Shown here: positions 8,601-16,206 of the stretch, piece after piece | Layout of the letters: the number at the start of each line of letters is the position of its first letter | Position numbering within the stretch: the first letter of the stretch is position 1 | Assembly: GCA_027028245.1 (NCBI GenBank) | Contig: JALVJO010000097.1 | Coordinates: forward strand, 1 to 35,628 | Source: Deltaproteobacteria bacterium | GTDB lineage: Bacteria; Desulfobacterota; Dissulfuribacteria; Dissulfuribacterales; QOAL01 | DNA: 35,628 nucleotides | Direction: 5' to 3' | The notes under the pieces: model-generated | The model's input: only the letters and a program-made list of their open reading frames with translations | Databases searched by the model: none | Told to the model about the DNA's origin: nothing | Translations under genes and position numbers: made by a program

Positions 8601-9593
8601 TTCCCTGGCAGGTGGCAGTGCCGAAATCTCTTCCTTTTTCCCGATTAAGAAGGCATCCGGCACTGATGCCTTCATGAGTCTTGCGGCCTCTTCCCTCCTG
8701 CTTGCAACGTCTTTCAGGCTGGTCCTTTTTTCAAAAAGGAGTTTTTCCAGTCCTTCAAGTTCCCAGAAAAGGTCTTCGGAAATACCTTCCAGTCTTTTGT
8801 CCTGGTTCGTGACAGAAAGCTCTGCCTGTACAGAAGAAAGATTTTCCCAGTCCTGCCACATGTCCCTGGCAGCCCTTTTGAGATCAAGGATGCGTGCTGC
8901 CTCCCGCCTGTTTTCCCTGAGTTTGAGAAGCCCTGCCTCAAGTTCCTCCCGGGCATGGACAAGGGCCTGATACCGATCAAGACCCTGCCTGGACTTCTTG
9001 ATCTGGGCATTCAAGGCCTTTATCCGGGCCATTACCTGGTTAAGCGGCTGTTTTCTACCCGAAGGCCTGAAAATGGCATCTCTTTCCTTCTTCAGGCCCT
9101 TTTCCACCTGTGACACGGCCAGAAAGGCAGTTCCAAAGCCTGCCCCGTATATGGCACTCTTGATATCGTCACCACTTAACATCTCAAAATTCCACAGCTC
9201 CTGAAGTCCGAAGCTGAAGACATTATGGTAAAGCTGCCTTGATACTCCTCCAAATATGCCTTTGAGTTTCGAACTATCAAGCTGTCTGCCCCTGCTGTCA
9301 TACAGGCGCAGGATAGTGCTGGAAGTTTTGATCCTTTCAATGGTGATCTCTCCGTATTTTTCAGTTGCAATGGTGATGCGGCCCCCATACCTGCCGCCCC
9401 TTACCGGATGAAACTGTCTTTCCCTTCGTCTGGCATCCGGGAAACCAAAAAACATGGCATTTACAAAGGAGAGAACCGTGGACTTGCCGGCCTCGTTATT
9501 GCCCTGGATTATTATAAGCCCATGGGGAAAGGGCCCTGCTGAAAAATCCATGAGGGCCCCATAGCCCTTTATATGGAAGTGTTTTATGTCCAC
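5646..9593 (-). CDS. YhaN-type SMC/Rad50-like ATPase with a membrane hairpin in the coiled coil
   Basis: A 1315-residue split ABC-type ATPase. Walker A is GNNEAGKST (31-39). The ABC signature LSAGTAEQLYLSLRFG (~1227) and Walker B LPVLMDDILVNFD (~1255-1266) come at the far end, and a switch histidine sits in FFTCHPH. Between them lie ~1100 residues of heptad-like, charged coiled coil. At ~611-631 and ~636-655 two hydrophobic helices interrupt the coil and should form a membrane hairpin. No CxxC zinc hook is visible, unlike Rad50 or SbcC. The start is GTG 9593, 42 nt after the nuclease gene, an arrangement matching Bacillus yhaO-yhaN. The complex presumably processes DNA ends at the membrane. 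The family call is secure; the function is inferred. Confidence 0.88.
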   Translation of the reverse strand: MDIKHFHIKGYGALMDFSAGPFPHGLIIIQGNNEAGKSTVLSFVNAMFFGFPDARRRERQFHPVRGGRYGGRITIATEKYGEITIERIKTSSTILRLYDSRGRQLDSSKLKGIFGGVSRQLYHNVFSFGLQELWNFEMLSGDDIKSAIYGAGFGTAFLAVSQVEKGLKKERDAIFRPSGRKQPLNQVMARIKALNAQIKKSRQGLDRYQALVHAREELEAGLLKLRENRREAARILDLKRAARDMWQDWENLSSVQAELSVTNQDKRLEGISEDLFWELEGLEKLLFEKRTSLKDVASRREEAARLMKASVPDAFLIGKKEEISALPPAREKYFQLQEFRNSRRRQIHQLEEELTILQGRLGSTWSQELIRQTVFSAADRSIAARFRQRLGAAEEKRRRLSELLAIREKDMKAHLRELEDLEGQINSKIKELPHEDLYLVIAANSKRLYSAAEKLQEKSQELGILSEKIDSGMAEVFDKPDSRVLEGLDPSALIKETEALKKRAEEGKRAAQELENTLETLRKRRNELEKKITRRQALLREMTLPRCLQGIGEESIRDAFILARTLSGYVPTETNSRIELSKTQEDMTRYASEAERLQRKKEDLERSLLPGITAGSGLVFLFLAGLLFYIQSSAFTWASCLGAGSLLFSAALFIKKANAQRIRLLELEMGSLVSRMEHVKSRLEGLSRILEKIHGKRKELSRLTGISEESLSGDFANTLKELEMAVKILDRRQMLLDEIQSVSQDLEPVVESIGLSLEQIKAAKAEMAENEAAWKAFISENHLLPGLKPWDMPLAARKISRLQEIMKQIKSLEAESYSLRQEIEDLAVFFSETGFQSLDMPWKEQPSLLLEAAKDISIQVSGLDKELKSLEDLKRHRRHRRQEVKVLEEEIEGIRSELSDLEQRSTKAAGEWKNWLKDKGLETYLEPDEFIQTADLLEEARKKLAQKDFLFKELEDTEDEMEAISHTVSSLFNLVFTGRTEPADISSQVSILTEKLSEELELEIKHRLLGQKAKGLEKEEQRLFHEIKALEGKISALLKEAGCSSSGEFRKLFRIFQQREELVHKKVLLSARLKAVAGSDDYEAISKFYGDKRYDGLARDVEDLSLNLEQIEMEIDQLVNRRAEINRELEELTSSEEHMNLMAQRSSLVQEAKELSRKWAVRTLALYILQTAKERFERENQPEVIRAASRYFSAITAGRYTGIVAAAGTNDIWAVTREGERVEPEKLSAGTAEQLYLSLRFGMMSACDTGGETLPVLMDDILVNFDPERTRKTALAIGELARERQLLFFTCHPHIAETLRQENPGAFLLHMDAPG

Positions 9594-9635
9594 TGGTCAA
9601 TTATGGCAGGCATCAAGGTTTAAGGCCCGGACCCG

Positions 9636-10892
9636 TCATTCTTCCAAAAGGTCCAGGAGCATGAACTCTGCATCTTCCAGGAGAGAATAAATATCACCTG
9701 AAAGAGCGTCAGGACAATCTGCCCTGAAAGCTCTGCTGGCGAGAATCGGTTCAAGCTCCTTTTGGGCAAGCTGCACAAGGCCGGGATCCTTCTTCAAGGT
9801 CTCTGTCTCCCTGAGAAGCATACCCACAAGGTCCCGGGACTTGCGCCTGGATTCAAGATCAATTGGTCTTTTAGAATAATTTTTTATGGAATCAAGCCAT
9901 ATCGGCGGATCCATATATGCCAGCCCATCTCTGAGCTCATTCAGAAGGTCTGAAATGACTTCTTCCTTTCCAAGCTGCCCGGAAAACTCGGAACGGCCTG
10001 TTACGCAAATTCGCAGGACAAGAGGCTTTGAGCCTGACTTTTGCCTGATTTTTTCTATTTTTCCCCATGCCTTGTCCATGAACTGGCCCGGCCCGGAAAT
10101 CATTGCAGCATCCATATCAAGTTCATACCACCTGGCTGCATCCAGGGGGTGAAAGGCCAGGTTCACCTCTCCATCCTGGGAACCCCTCACAAGAAAGGCC
10201 CCTTTTTCACCCTGCTCTGCGAAATTTCTTCCCTGAAGAACACCGGGATAGACCACAAAGGGGTCGGTGCAGAGCTCTTTCCTGGCATGCACATGTCCAA
10301 GTGCCCAGTAATCTACGCGCATGCTGGGGGCAAGATCAGATAAACTGCACGGTGCATATGGATCATGGCCTGCCTGTTTTCCTACTGTACAGTGAAGCAT
10401 GGCGATCCTGAAAAGGCCCTTAGGCCCAGAGGGGACCTTCCTGGCCAGGTTTTCCATAACGGCACGCTGGGGAAAGCTTATGCCAAAGACAGCGGCAAGA
10501 TCCACACCCCCATGCCTCACAATTTTCCACTCGTTGTTGTTTCCGGAAAAGACATGGCAGTTACCTGGAAGTTCCAGGGCCCCTGAAATTTCATCCAGCG
10601 GGTCATGATTTCCATGAACGATAAAGACCTGTATGCCCTTTTCATCAAGGATCTTCATGCCTGCTCTGAAATGAAGAAGGGCCTTAAGATTCTTTTCTGC
10701 CGTATCGAAAAGGTCCCCGCATAGCACTACAAAATCCACCCCTTTGGAGACGGCAAGGTCTACAAGGTTGTCAAAGGCCTTGAAGGTAGAAGACAGCAGA
10801 AGACTGCTTATTTCTTCGTTGACCCGGCCTATGCCGGTAAAGGGCGTACCCAGATGCAGATCTGCTGCATGTATGAAGGAAAAATCAGGCAT
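9636..10892 (-). CDS. SbcD/YhaO-type DNA repair exonuclease (metallophosphoesterase)
   Basis: A 418-residue calcineurin-like phosphoesterase of the SbcD/Mre11 group. The dimetal motifs are present in order: DLHLGTP (D11, H13), CGDLFD (~58-63), HGNHD (~93-97), a later MLHCTVG histidine, and GHVHAR (~195-200). Mre11-type enzymes are Mn-dependent nucleases that trim double-strand-break ends with an ATPase partner, here the downstream YhaN-type protein. The C-terminal ~130 residues are a helical capping region typical of YhaO. The start ATG 10892 has only a weak ribosome site. It is the first gene of a two-gene unit, with the divergent YihY gene 239 bp upstream. Confidence 0.9.
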   Translation of the reverse strand: MPDFSFIHAADLHLGTPFTGIGRVNEEISSLLLSSTFKAFDNLVDLAVSKGVDFVVLCGDLFDTAEKNLKALLHFRAGMKILDEKGIQVFIVHGNHDPLDEISGALELPGNCHVFSGNNNEWKIVRHGGVDLAAVFGISFPQRAVMENLARKVPSGPKGLFRIAMLHCTVGKQAGHDPYAPCSLSDLAPSMRVDYWALGHVHARKELCTDPFVVYPGVLQGRNFAEQGEKGAFLVRGSQDGEVNLAFHPLDAARWYELDMDAAMISGPGQFMDKAWGKIEKIRQKSGSKPLVLRICVTGRSEFSGQLGKEEVISDLLNELRDGLAYMDPPIWLDSIKNYSKRPIDLESRRKSRDLVGMLLRETETLKKDPGLVQLAQKELEPILASRAFRADCPDALSGDIYSLLEDAEFMLLDLLEE

Positions 10893-11069
10893 GTATCTAA
10901 GAAGCTTCCCTGGTATCTGGAATAAAATTCGGCTGAAATTCTAATATAAACTGTCCTGGAGTCCTTCTATCCGAGGCCCCTTGAAATTTTACCTATTATA
11001 TTCAGAATATTAGACGAATCACCACAAATTTTTGCATGCCGGCACCTGGATCCCGGTTGAAGCAGGCGA

Positions 11070-11089
11070 TATTCATGGTTAAATGAATA
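11070..11089. repeat. 20-bp palindrome between the nuclease gene and the YihY gene
   Basis: TATTCAT-GGTTAA-ATGAATA: 7-bp arms with a 6-bp spacer, 43 bp before the YihY start, in an AT-rich divergent intergenic region. The size and symmetry fit a dimeric regulator's operator; I cannot name the regulator. Confidence 0.4.
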
Positions 11090-11131
11090 AAATGCAACTA
11101 TTTTAAGTCTCGCCGGAGGCCCCACACCCCT

Positions 11132-12511
11132 ATGAAAAACCTGGCACAGATGGAAGAATGGCTCTGGGAAGGAAATCTTTTCAAAGAACCCAAAAGTCCT
11201 GCCTGGTTTGCAAAGGCGGCCCTCAGGATTCTATTCATTGTAATCAGGGGATTCGGCAAGCACGACTTTGACCTCAGGGCATGCGCCCTTACATATACCG
11301 TGATTCTCTCCCTGGTACCAGTTCTCGCCATGGGCACTGCCCTTTTGAAAGGCCTTGGTGCCGACAACTACATGAAAAAGGCAGCCTACAAGATGGTTGC
11401 ACAGCTCGAGGAAATCAGCGGCCGGAAACACTCGGATAATACAGCAAATTCTACAGCCTCCGGCACGGGTGTCATTAATTCAGGAACAGAATCCGACGGG
11501 TCTGCACAGCACTTGAAGCTCGCCCTTGACAAGATCTTCGACTACGTGGACAGGACAAATTTTGCTGCACTCGGCTGGCTGGGCATCATAGGCGCCCTTT
11601 TCACTGTGGTTTCCCTTATGACCCATATCGAAGCTGCCATGAATAACATATGGGAGACCAAAAAGTCCAGGAAGCTTGGCAGAAAAGTCATAGATTATAT
11701 GGGACTCATAATACTGCTGCCCCTTTCCATTAACCTTGCTTTCTGGGCCATTACGGCGGCCCAAAGCGAAACTCTCCTGGCAAGGATAACCTCTACCCTG
11801 AGGGTGCCTTGGCTTCTGCCCCTGCTGTTTAAGTTTCTTCCGGTATTTTTGATTGTAGGTACCTTTTCAATACTTTACCATTTCATGCCCAACACCAACG
11901 TGAGGGTCATACCTGCCGTTTCAGGCGGCATCATCGGCGGCATAGGATGGATAATGGCCCAGACTCTTTATTTGAAACTGCAGATCGGGGTGGCAAGATA
12001 CAATGCCATATACGGCTCCTTTGCCACCTTTCCGCTGTTCATTTTCTGGCTCTATATCGGCTGGCTTGTATTTCTCATGGGTGCAGAGACTTCATATGCA
12101 GTCCAGAAATTCAAAAGATACGTTCCCGTCAAGGGCCATATCTCTCCCCTGACAAAGCTTGCGCTTGCTGTGGATGTTCTGGAAATGACCTATGAATATT
12201 TTGACAGCGGTCGTCCTATCACTGCAGAAATTGTCTCTGATGAACTGGGCTATCCGCTCCGGGAGGTTGTAAACGTGGTAACAAAGCTCCAGGAAAGCAG
12301 GCTGCTGATACCGGCCGCCGAAGGAGAACACTTCCTGCCGGGCATTGCTCCCGGTCATCTCAGGAAATCTGATATTTTCCAGGCCGTTTGCGGATCGGCA
12401 GAAAGAAAGGAAACCCACGGAGAAATTCTGGCTGCAGACCTTGCCGAGGATGCAGCTGCCATCCTGGACGGGAAGGCAAAAAAAGGAGATATCCCAGGGG
12501 ACACCTCCTGA
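11132..12511 (+). CDS. YihY/BrkB-family inner-membrane protein with a C-terminal winged helix
   Basis: A 459-residue protein. Residues ~30-330 are the YihY/UPF0761 membrane domain with about six helices, ending in the hallmark YNAIYGSFATFPLFIFWLYIGW and LMGAE. An unusual polar low-complexity loop (~98-125, rich in S, T, N, G) sits in the first periplasmic or cytoplasmic loop. Residues ~340-410 look like a winged helix (PITAEIVSDELGYPLREVVNVVTKL followed by a wing), similar to Rrf2/MarR folds. YihY proteins were once wrongly called RNase BN; their role is not established. A GGAGG at 11115-11119 is 12 nt from the ATG, a rather long spacing. The gene converges on rpsU, 29 bp away. Confidence 0.88.
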   Translation: MKNLAQMEEWLWEGNLFKEPKSPAWFAKAALRILFIVIRGFGKHDFDLRACALTYTVILSLVPVLAMGTALLKGLGADNYMKKAAYKMVAQLEEISGRKHSDNTANSTASGTGVINSGTESDGSAQHLKLALDKIFDYVDRTNFAALGWLGIIGALFTVVSLMTHIEAAMNNIWETKKSRKLGRKVIDYMGLIILLPLSINLAFWAITAAQSETLLARITSTLRVPWLLPLLFKFLPVFLIVGTFSILYHFMPNTNVRVIPAVSGGIIGGIGWIMAQTLYLKLQIGVARYNAIYGSFATFPLFIFWLYIGWLVFLMGAETSYAVQKFKRYVPVKGHISPLTKLALAVDVLEMTYEYFDSGRPITAEIVSDELGYPLREVVNVVTKLQESRLLIPAAEGEHFLPGIAPGHLRKSDIFQAVCGSAERKETHGEILAADLAEDAAAILDGKAKKGDIPGDTS

Positions 12512-12540
12512 ACGTTCATGTCGTAAAGAAAAATAACTTT

Positions 12541-12738
12541 TTAGTAGCGCCTGCGTCTTCTGCTGGCCTTGCGGCGCCTTCTTTCGGCTTCCTGCGCCTT
12601 GCGCCTGCGTTTTACACTGGGCTTTTCGTAAAAACGGCGATTTTTCAGCTCGCGCTGAAGTCCATCAAGCTGCATCTTCTTCTTGAGCAGCTTGAGGGCC
12701 TTTTCAAGGTTGTCCTGAACTTCAACCACTATGGCCAA
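12541..12738 (-). CDS. rpsU: 30S ribosomal protein S21
   Basis: A 65-residue, very basic protein with the S21 pattern: IVVEVQDNLEKALKLLKKKMQLDGLQRELKNRRFYEKPS and an arginine-rich tail. S21 joins the 30S platform near the anti-Shine-Dalgarno region. The start is TTG at 12738, with a strong AGGGGGG ribosome site about 6 nt upstream; no ATG fits. A good promoter (TTGACA and TATATT) lies ~35-60 bp upstream. The classical rpsU-dnaG-rpoD order is broken: rpsU points away from the sigma factor gene and dnaG is absent. Confidence 0.97.
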   Translation of the reverse strand: MAIVVEVQDNLEKALKLLKKKMQLDGLQRELKNRRFYEKPSVKRRRKAQEAERRRRKASRRRRRY

Positions 12739-12770
12739 GGGTATCCCCCCTTTCTCATGAGAATCGTGTT

Positions 12771-12798
12771 AATATATATTCTACTTCCATATTGTCAA
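12771..12798 (-). promoter_or_regulatory. rpsU promoter
   Basis: On the minus strand, TTGACA (12798-12793) and TATATT (12776-12771) are 16 nt apart, reading towards the rpsU TTG start at 12738. This is a near-consensus housekeeping promoter. Confidence 0.6.
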
Positions 12799-12930
12799 CC
12801 TGAATTGCCCGGCTGAGCATATAAATTAAAAAAAAATTCTGCCAAAGGGGTTGGCAAGGGACGTGAACGTGTCTATTTTTCACCACGAATCCAGATGAAA
12901 AATTACCTCAACAAGCCAAATGATATTTCC

Positions 12931-12959
12931 TTGATTTTATCCAGATAGTTTATTATAAT
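12931..12959 (+). promoter_or_regulatory. Promoter of the RpoD-type sigma factor gene
   Basis: TTGATT (12931-12936) and a perfect TATAAT (12954-12959) are 17 nt apart. The predicted transcript starts near 12966, leaving a 5' leader of about 57 nt before the ATG at 13023, with AAGGA 9 nt ahead of the start. This is the strongest promoter-like sequence I saw in the window. Confidence 0.65.
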
Positions 12960-13022
12960 ATGGTGTTTTGTTTGCAATTTTATCTTTAGTTAAGGATTGC
13001 ATAATCTTAAGGACAAACTGCC

Positions 13023-14411
13023 ATGGCCGCCAAAACAGTTCGGAAGCCCCCTGAAGGAGAACATACTGAGTATATGGACCAACTCCTGGAGGCGGGCAAC
13101 AAGGGATCTCTCTCCTACGAAACCCTGAACCAGATCATACCAGACGACATAAAAGATCCAGAAAAACTGGAAGAGATATTCGATATGCTTTGTGAAAATA
13201 ATATAGAAGTTGTGGGCGGGACCTTAAACGACGCCATTAATCTCAAGAAAGATCCGGCAGCACCGAAGGATCCCGGAAATCCTGCAGTGCCGGAAAGTGA
13301 AAAAAAGACTGATCCAGCAAGCAAGAAACATGAGGTGGTTCTGGATGCCGGGGAATATACGGATTCAGAGGAAATTACCACTACCTACCTCAGAGAAATG
13401 GGTCGCTACGAGCTCTTGACTCCGGAAAAGGAGGAGGAGCTCAGCAAGATCATACGCACCGGCTTCAACAGCATTATCTCGTCCATCATGGAGCTGAACT
13501 CTTCCCTGCCCGAGATCGACGCCCTGCGGGAACAGATCAGGATATGGAAGAGGAGGGATCCCACTCTTAAGCCCAAGAAACAGCACCTCAATTATCTTGC
13601 AGAAACCGTCTACAGCATTGCAGACCAGTACGAGGACGACCAGGTTCTGGCAGAGCTGAGAAGATTTGTAAGAATTCAGCAGATCAAGGTTGAGCGCGCC
13701 AAGGACGAGATGATAAATGCCAACCTCCGGCTGGTTGTCAGCATTGCAAAAAGATATATGCACCAGGGCCTTTCACTGGCTGACCTCATACAGGAGGGCA
13801 ACCTGGGCCTGATGAGGGCGGTATTCCGCTTTGACTATACAAAGGGAAACAAATTTTCCACCTATGCAAGCTGGTGGATCAGGCAGGCCATCACCAGGGC
13901 CATTCTTGACAAGACAAGGACCATCCGGCTGCCGGTCCACTTCCTGGAACTGAGGAGCCAGTTCTTCAAGGCATTTTATGCCATGCTCAAGGAATTGGGC
14001 AGGGAGCCCAGCCCGGCTGAGATCTCTGAAAGGACAGGCCTTCCCATGGAAAAGATACTGTCCATCCTTGAGGCATCAAGAGAGCCTGTATCCCTGGAAA
14101 CACCGGTTGGAGACGAAGACAGTACCCTTGGAGATTTCATCGAGAACAAGGACGCGGTCTCACCCTACGAGACAGTCAGGGAAAGGGAACTTACTGAACG
14201 CATAAAGAGTATCCTTGCCACCCTCAGCCCCAGGGAGGAAAAGATCATAAGGCTGCGCTTTGGCATAGGTGAAGACAGCGAGTATACCCTGGAAGAGATT
14301 GGAAGAAGGTTCAATGTGTCAAGGGAGAGGATAAGGCAGATAGAAAAAAAGGCCCTTAACCGCCTGAGGCATTCCAGCCGCAGGGAAAAACTGAAACATT
14401 TCCTGGATTAG
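13023..14411 (+). CDS. rpoD: RpoD-type sigma-70 factor, short form
   Basis: A 462-residue sigma factor with region 1.1 (~15-65), region 1.2 (~112-150), the region 2 block (~224-297) including GNKFSTYASWWIRQAITRAI, region 3 from RTIRLPVH, the region 3.2 finger DEDSTLGDFIE (~364-374) and the region 4.2 helix-turn-helix YTLEEIGRRFNVSRERIRQIEKKALNRLRH. Region 1.1 and the RpoD-like 4.2 helix point to the primary factor. It is shorter than E. coli RpoD (613) because the non-conserved region between 1.2 and 2 is small (~75 residues). The segment after RTIRLPVH (FLELRSQFFKAF) departs from the usual MIET, so a group 2 paralogue is possible. It has its own strong promoter and is divergent from rpsU. 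Confidence 0.88.
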   Translation: MAAKTVRKPPEGEHTEYMDQLLEAGNKGSLSYETLNQIIPDDIKDPEKLEEIFDMLCENNIEVVGGTLNDAINLKKDPAAPKDPGNPAVPESEKKTDPASKKHEVVLDAGEYTDSEEITTTYLREMGRYELLTPEKEEELSKIIRTGFNSIISSIMELNSSLPEIDALREQIRIWKRRDPTLKPKKQHLNYLAETVYSIADQYEDDQVLAELRRFVRIQQIKVERAKDEMINANLRLVVSIAKRYMHQGLSLADLIQEGNLGLMRAVFRFDYTKGNKFSTYASWWIRQAITRAILDKTRTIRLPVHFLELRSQFFKAFYAMLKELGREPSPAEISERTGLPMEKILSILEASREPVSLETPVGDEDSTLGDFIENKDAVSPYETVRERELTERIKSILATLSPREEKIIRLRFGIGEDSEYTLEEIGRRFNVSRERIRQIEKKALNRLRHSSRREKLKHFLD

Positions 14412-14689
14412 GCCTTTTAAGACATGAAGGGCGACCTTCCACTGCCGCGAGCATTCCCGGTTTGTCTCCATTTGTGCCACTGGCAAGGAACGGGTGTTTC
14501 TTGAAAGGTTTCACCACAAGGAAGCCAACTTCAGCCGCAGTCAAGCTGCTGAGATTGGCGATGTCTGTATTCGAGAAGAATTTGAAACTTGCACAGCGGC
14601 TTGGTGAACCTTGAAAGAAATGCACCGATCCTTGCCCTTCTTCGTCTAAGGACAAACTGAGAATACTCCCCCACTGCCGCCCATTTCCC
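14412..14689. other. Intergenic spacer with imperfect direct repeats, no convincing gene
   Basis: A 278-bp spacer between two convergent genes. CCACTGCCGC occurs at 14439-14448 and again at 14671-14680, each followed by a similar CATTTCCC-like stretch. The intervening DNA encodes no recognisable protein on either strand; the longest rightward reading (42 codons to a TGA) does not resemble anything I know. A decayed gene or small insertion is possible but unproven. No rpoD terminator hairpin was seen. Confidence 0.3.
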
Positions 14690-16006
14690 TTACATTTGCT
14701 CCTCTACGTTTAAGACCATCCCAGTCAGGATCTTGGGATAAAAATATGTTGACTTATGCGGCATTGAAAGACCTGCATCAGCAACATTCAGCACCTGTTC
14801 CACAGGGGTGGGATGCATGAAAAAAAGCATCTGGTGCTCCCTGAGAGAACGTACTGCTCCTTCAGAATCTGCTGTATAGAAGATATCCTTTCCGGCCTGG
14901 AGTCTTTCCGGGTCTAATCCAAGCGCCTGTTTGAAAACAAGCTCTTCCAGGACCACCACATCCAGCTCGGCAAGCTCCCGGTGACCTGCTGCCTGAAGCA
15001 GCATCTTTCTTGCATCCTCTTTGGGACACAGCACAAAGGCCCTTTTCCCACGGCCGAACATCAGCGTGATCCCATTGGAACAGGATTCGGACAACCTCTT
15101 CCTGAAGGCCTCGGCATGGGAATGCCCTTGTGCCTCCGACGGCTTTTCCAGTTCTTCCAGGTGAAAATATCGCGATAGTTTTTCCAGTACATCCTGGCAG
15201 CTCATATCCGGCAGCATGTTCACCAGGCGATGAGTGGGCAATACAATCATTCCTGGATCCTTGACATCCACCAGGTAGACCATGGTGTAGTTGTAGGGGG
15301 CATCAGGATCAGCGCCGCAGCGGGCTGCCATTTCCTTTCTGTATTTGATGGCCGTTGTATAGCGATGATGACCGTCTGCTATATAGACAGGCTTGCCCTG
15401 GAAGGACCTGCATATGTCTCTTATGTCAGTGGTGCCGGAGATCCTTTTTAGCCTGTGGATGCTGCCTTGTGCGTCCCTGACCTGAAACAGCTCCTGCCTC
15501 GGGGCAGTTTTCAATATTTCATCCAGGTCATTTTGATGACGGTAGAGCATGAATATCTGGCTGAACTGGGCCCTTGTTGCCAATCGAAGTTTCAGGCGGT
15601 CTACTGTCACCTGCTCAAATGTTCTTTCGTGTGGAAGCACTGTGCCGGAAGACCAGTCTTCTGTCCTTAGGAGGCATACCAGCCCTTTCCTGGTAAACCC
15701 GGCCCCGTCCGCCTCAAATTGTATATCATATGTATAAAGGCAGGGCTTGTTATCCCTGACCAGTGCCTTTTCTCTAAACCAGTTCTTCATGAGGCGGGCT
15801 GCACAGTCATACTTGTCCTTTACCGGAGGCTGGCAGTCACTGGCAGAAGGAAGCTCGAGATGAAAGATGTTATAGGGGCTCTGCCCGGCAAATCTGTCCC
15901 TTTCTTCAATGCTGACCACGTCGTAAGGCGGGGCAAAAAGGCTGTTCATATTGGGGAAAAGTGCCCTGTTATAACAGGTTCCCTGAAAAGGTATTATCTT
16001 TGCCAT
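14690..16006 (-). CDS. DUF1015 family protein
   Basis: A 438-residue soluble protein that matches DUF1015: it begins with IIPFQGTCYN and the family signature FAPPYDVVSIEER, then SPYNIFHLELP, and carries the central YIADGHHRYTTAIKYRKEM block and GTVLPHERTF. The family is widespread in anaerobes and archaea and often lies near serine or amino-acid metabolism genes. Its reaction is unknown; the DGHHRY motif suggests a metal or nucleotide site. The ATG start at 16006 fits the family N-terminus. The next gene on this strand begins 1.4 kb upstream, with its end 200 bp away, so it may be transcribed alone. No function should be assigned. Confidence 0.9.
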   Translation of the reverse strand: MAKIIPFQGTCYNRALFPNMNSLFAPPYDVVSIEERDRFAGQSPYNIFHLELPSASDCQPPVKDKYDCAARLMKNWFREKALVRDNKPCLYTYDIQFEADGAGFTRKGLVCLLRTEDWSSGTVLPHERTFEQVTVDRLKLRLATRAQFSQIFMLYRHQNDLDEILKTAPRQELFQVRDAQGSIHRLKRISGTTDIRDICRSFQGKPVYIADGHHRYTTAIKYRKEMAARCGADPDAPYNYTMVYLVDVKDPGMIVLPTHRLVNMLPDMSCQDVLEKLSRYFHLEELEKPSEAQGHSHAEAFRKRLSESCSNGITLMFGRGKRAFVLCPKEDARKMLLQAAGHRELAELDVVVLEELVFKQALGLDPERLQAGKDIFYTADSEGAVRSLREHQMLFFMHPTPVEQVLNVADAGLSMPHKSTYFYPKILTGMVLNVEEQM

Positions 16007-16206
16007 ACAAGAGGGTTCCCTTCAAAGGGCCAGCAGACCGGAACAAGCAGGAAATCAGAAAAAGGCCTGCGGGCAAACATTTTTGGCAGTTAGCTACTAT
16101 GAGCTGGAGAAAAGGTCAAGCCGTCATGGAGTATCCATACCGGGGGGCGAGGAGCACCAGACAACTAGATTTTAAATATTAACGGAATAAAGGATGGTTA
16201 GAGGCT

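Noticed and set aside
14356-14655. 99-codon leftward ORF between rpoD and the DUF1015 gene
   Set aside because: It overlaps the end of rpoD, has no ribosome site and no family resemblance.
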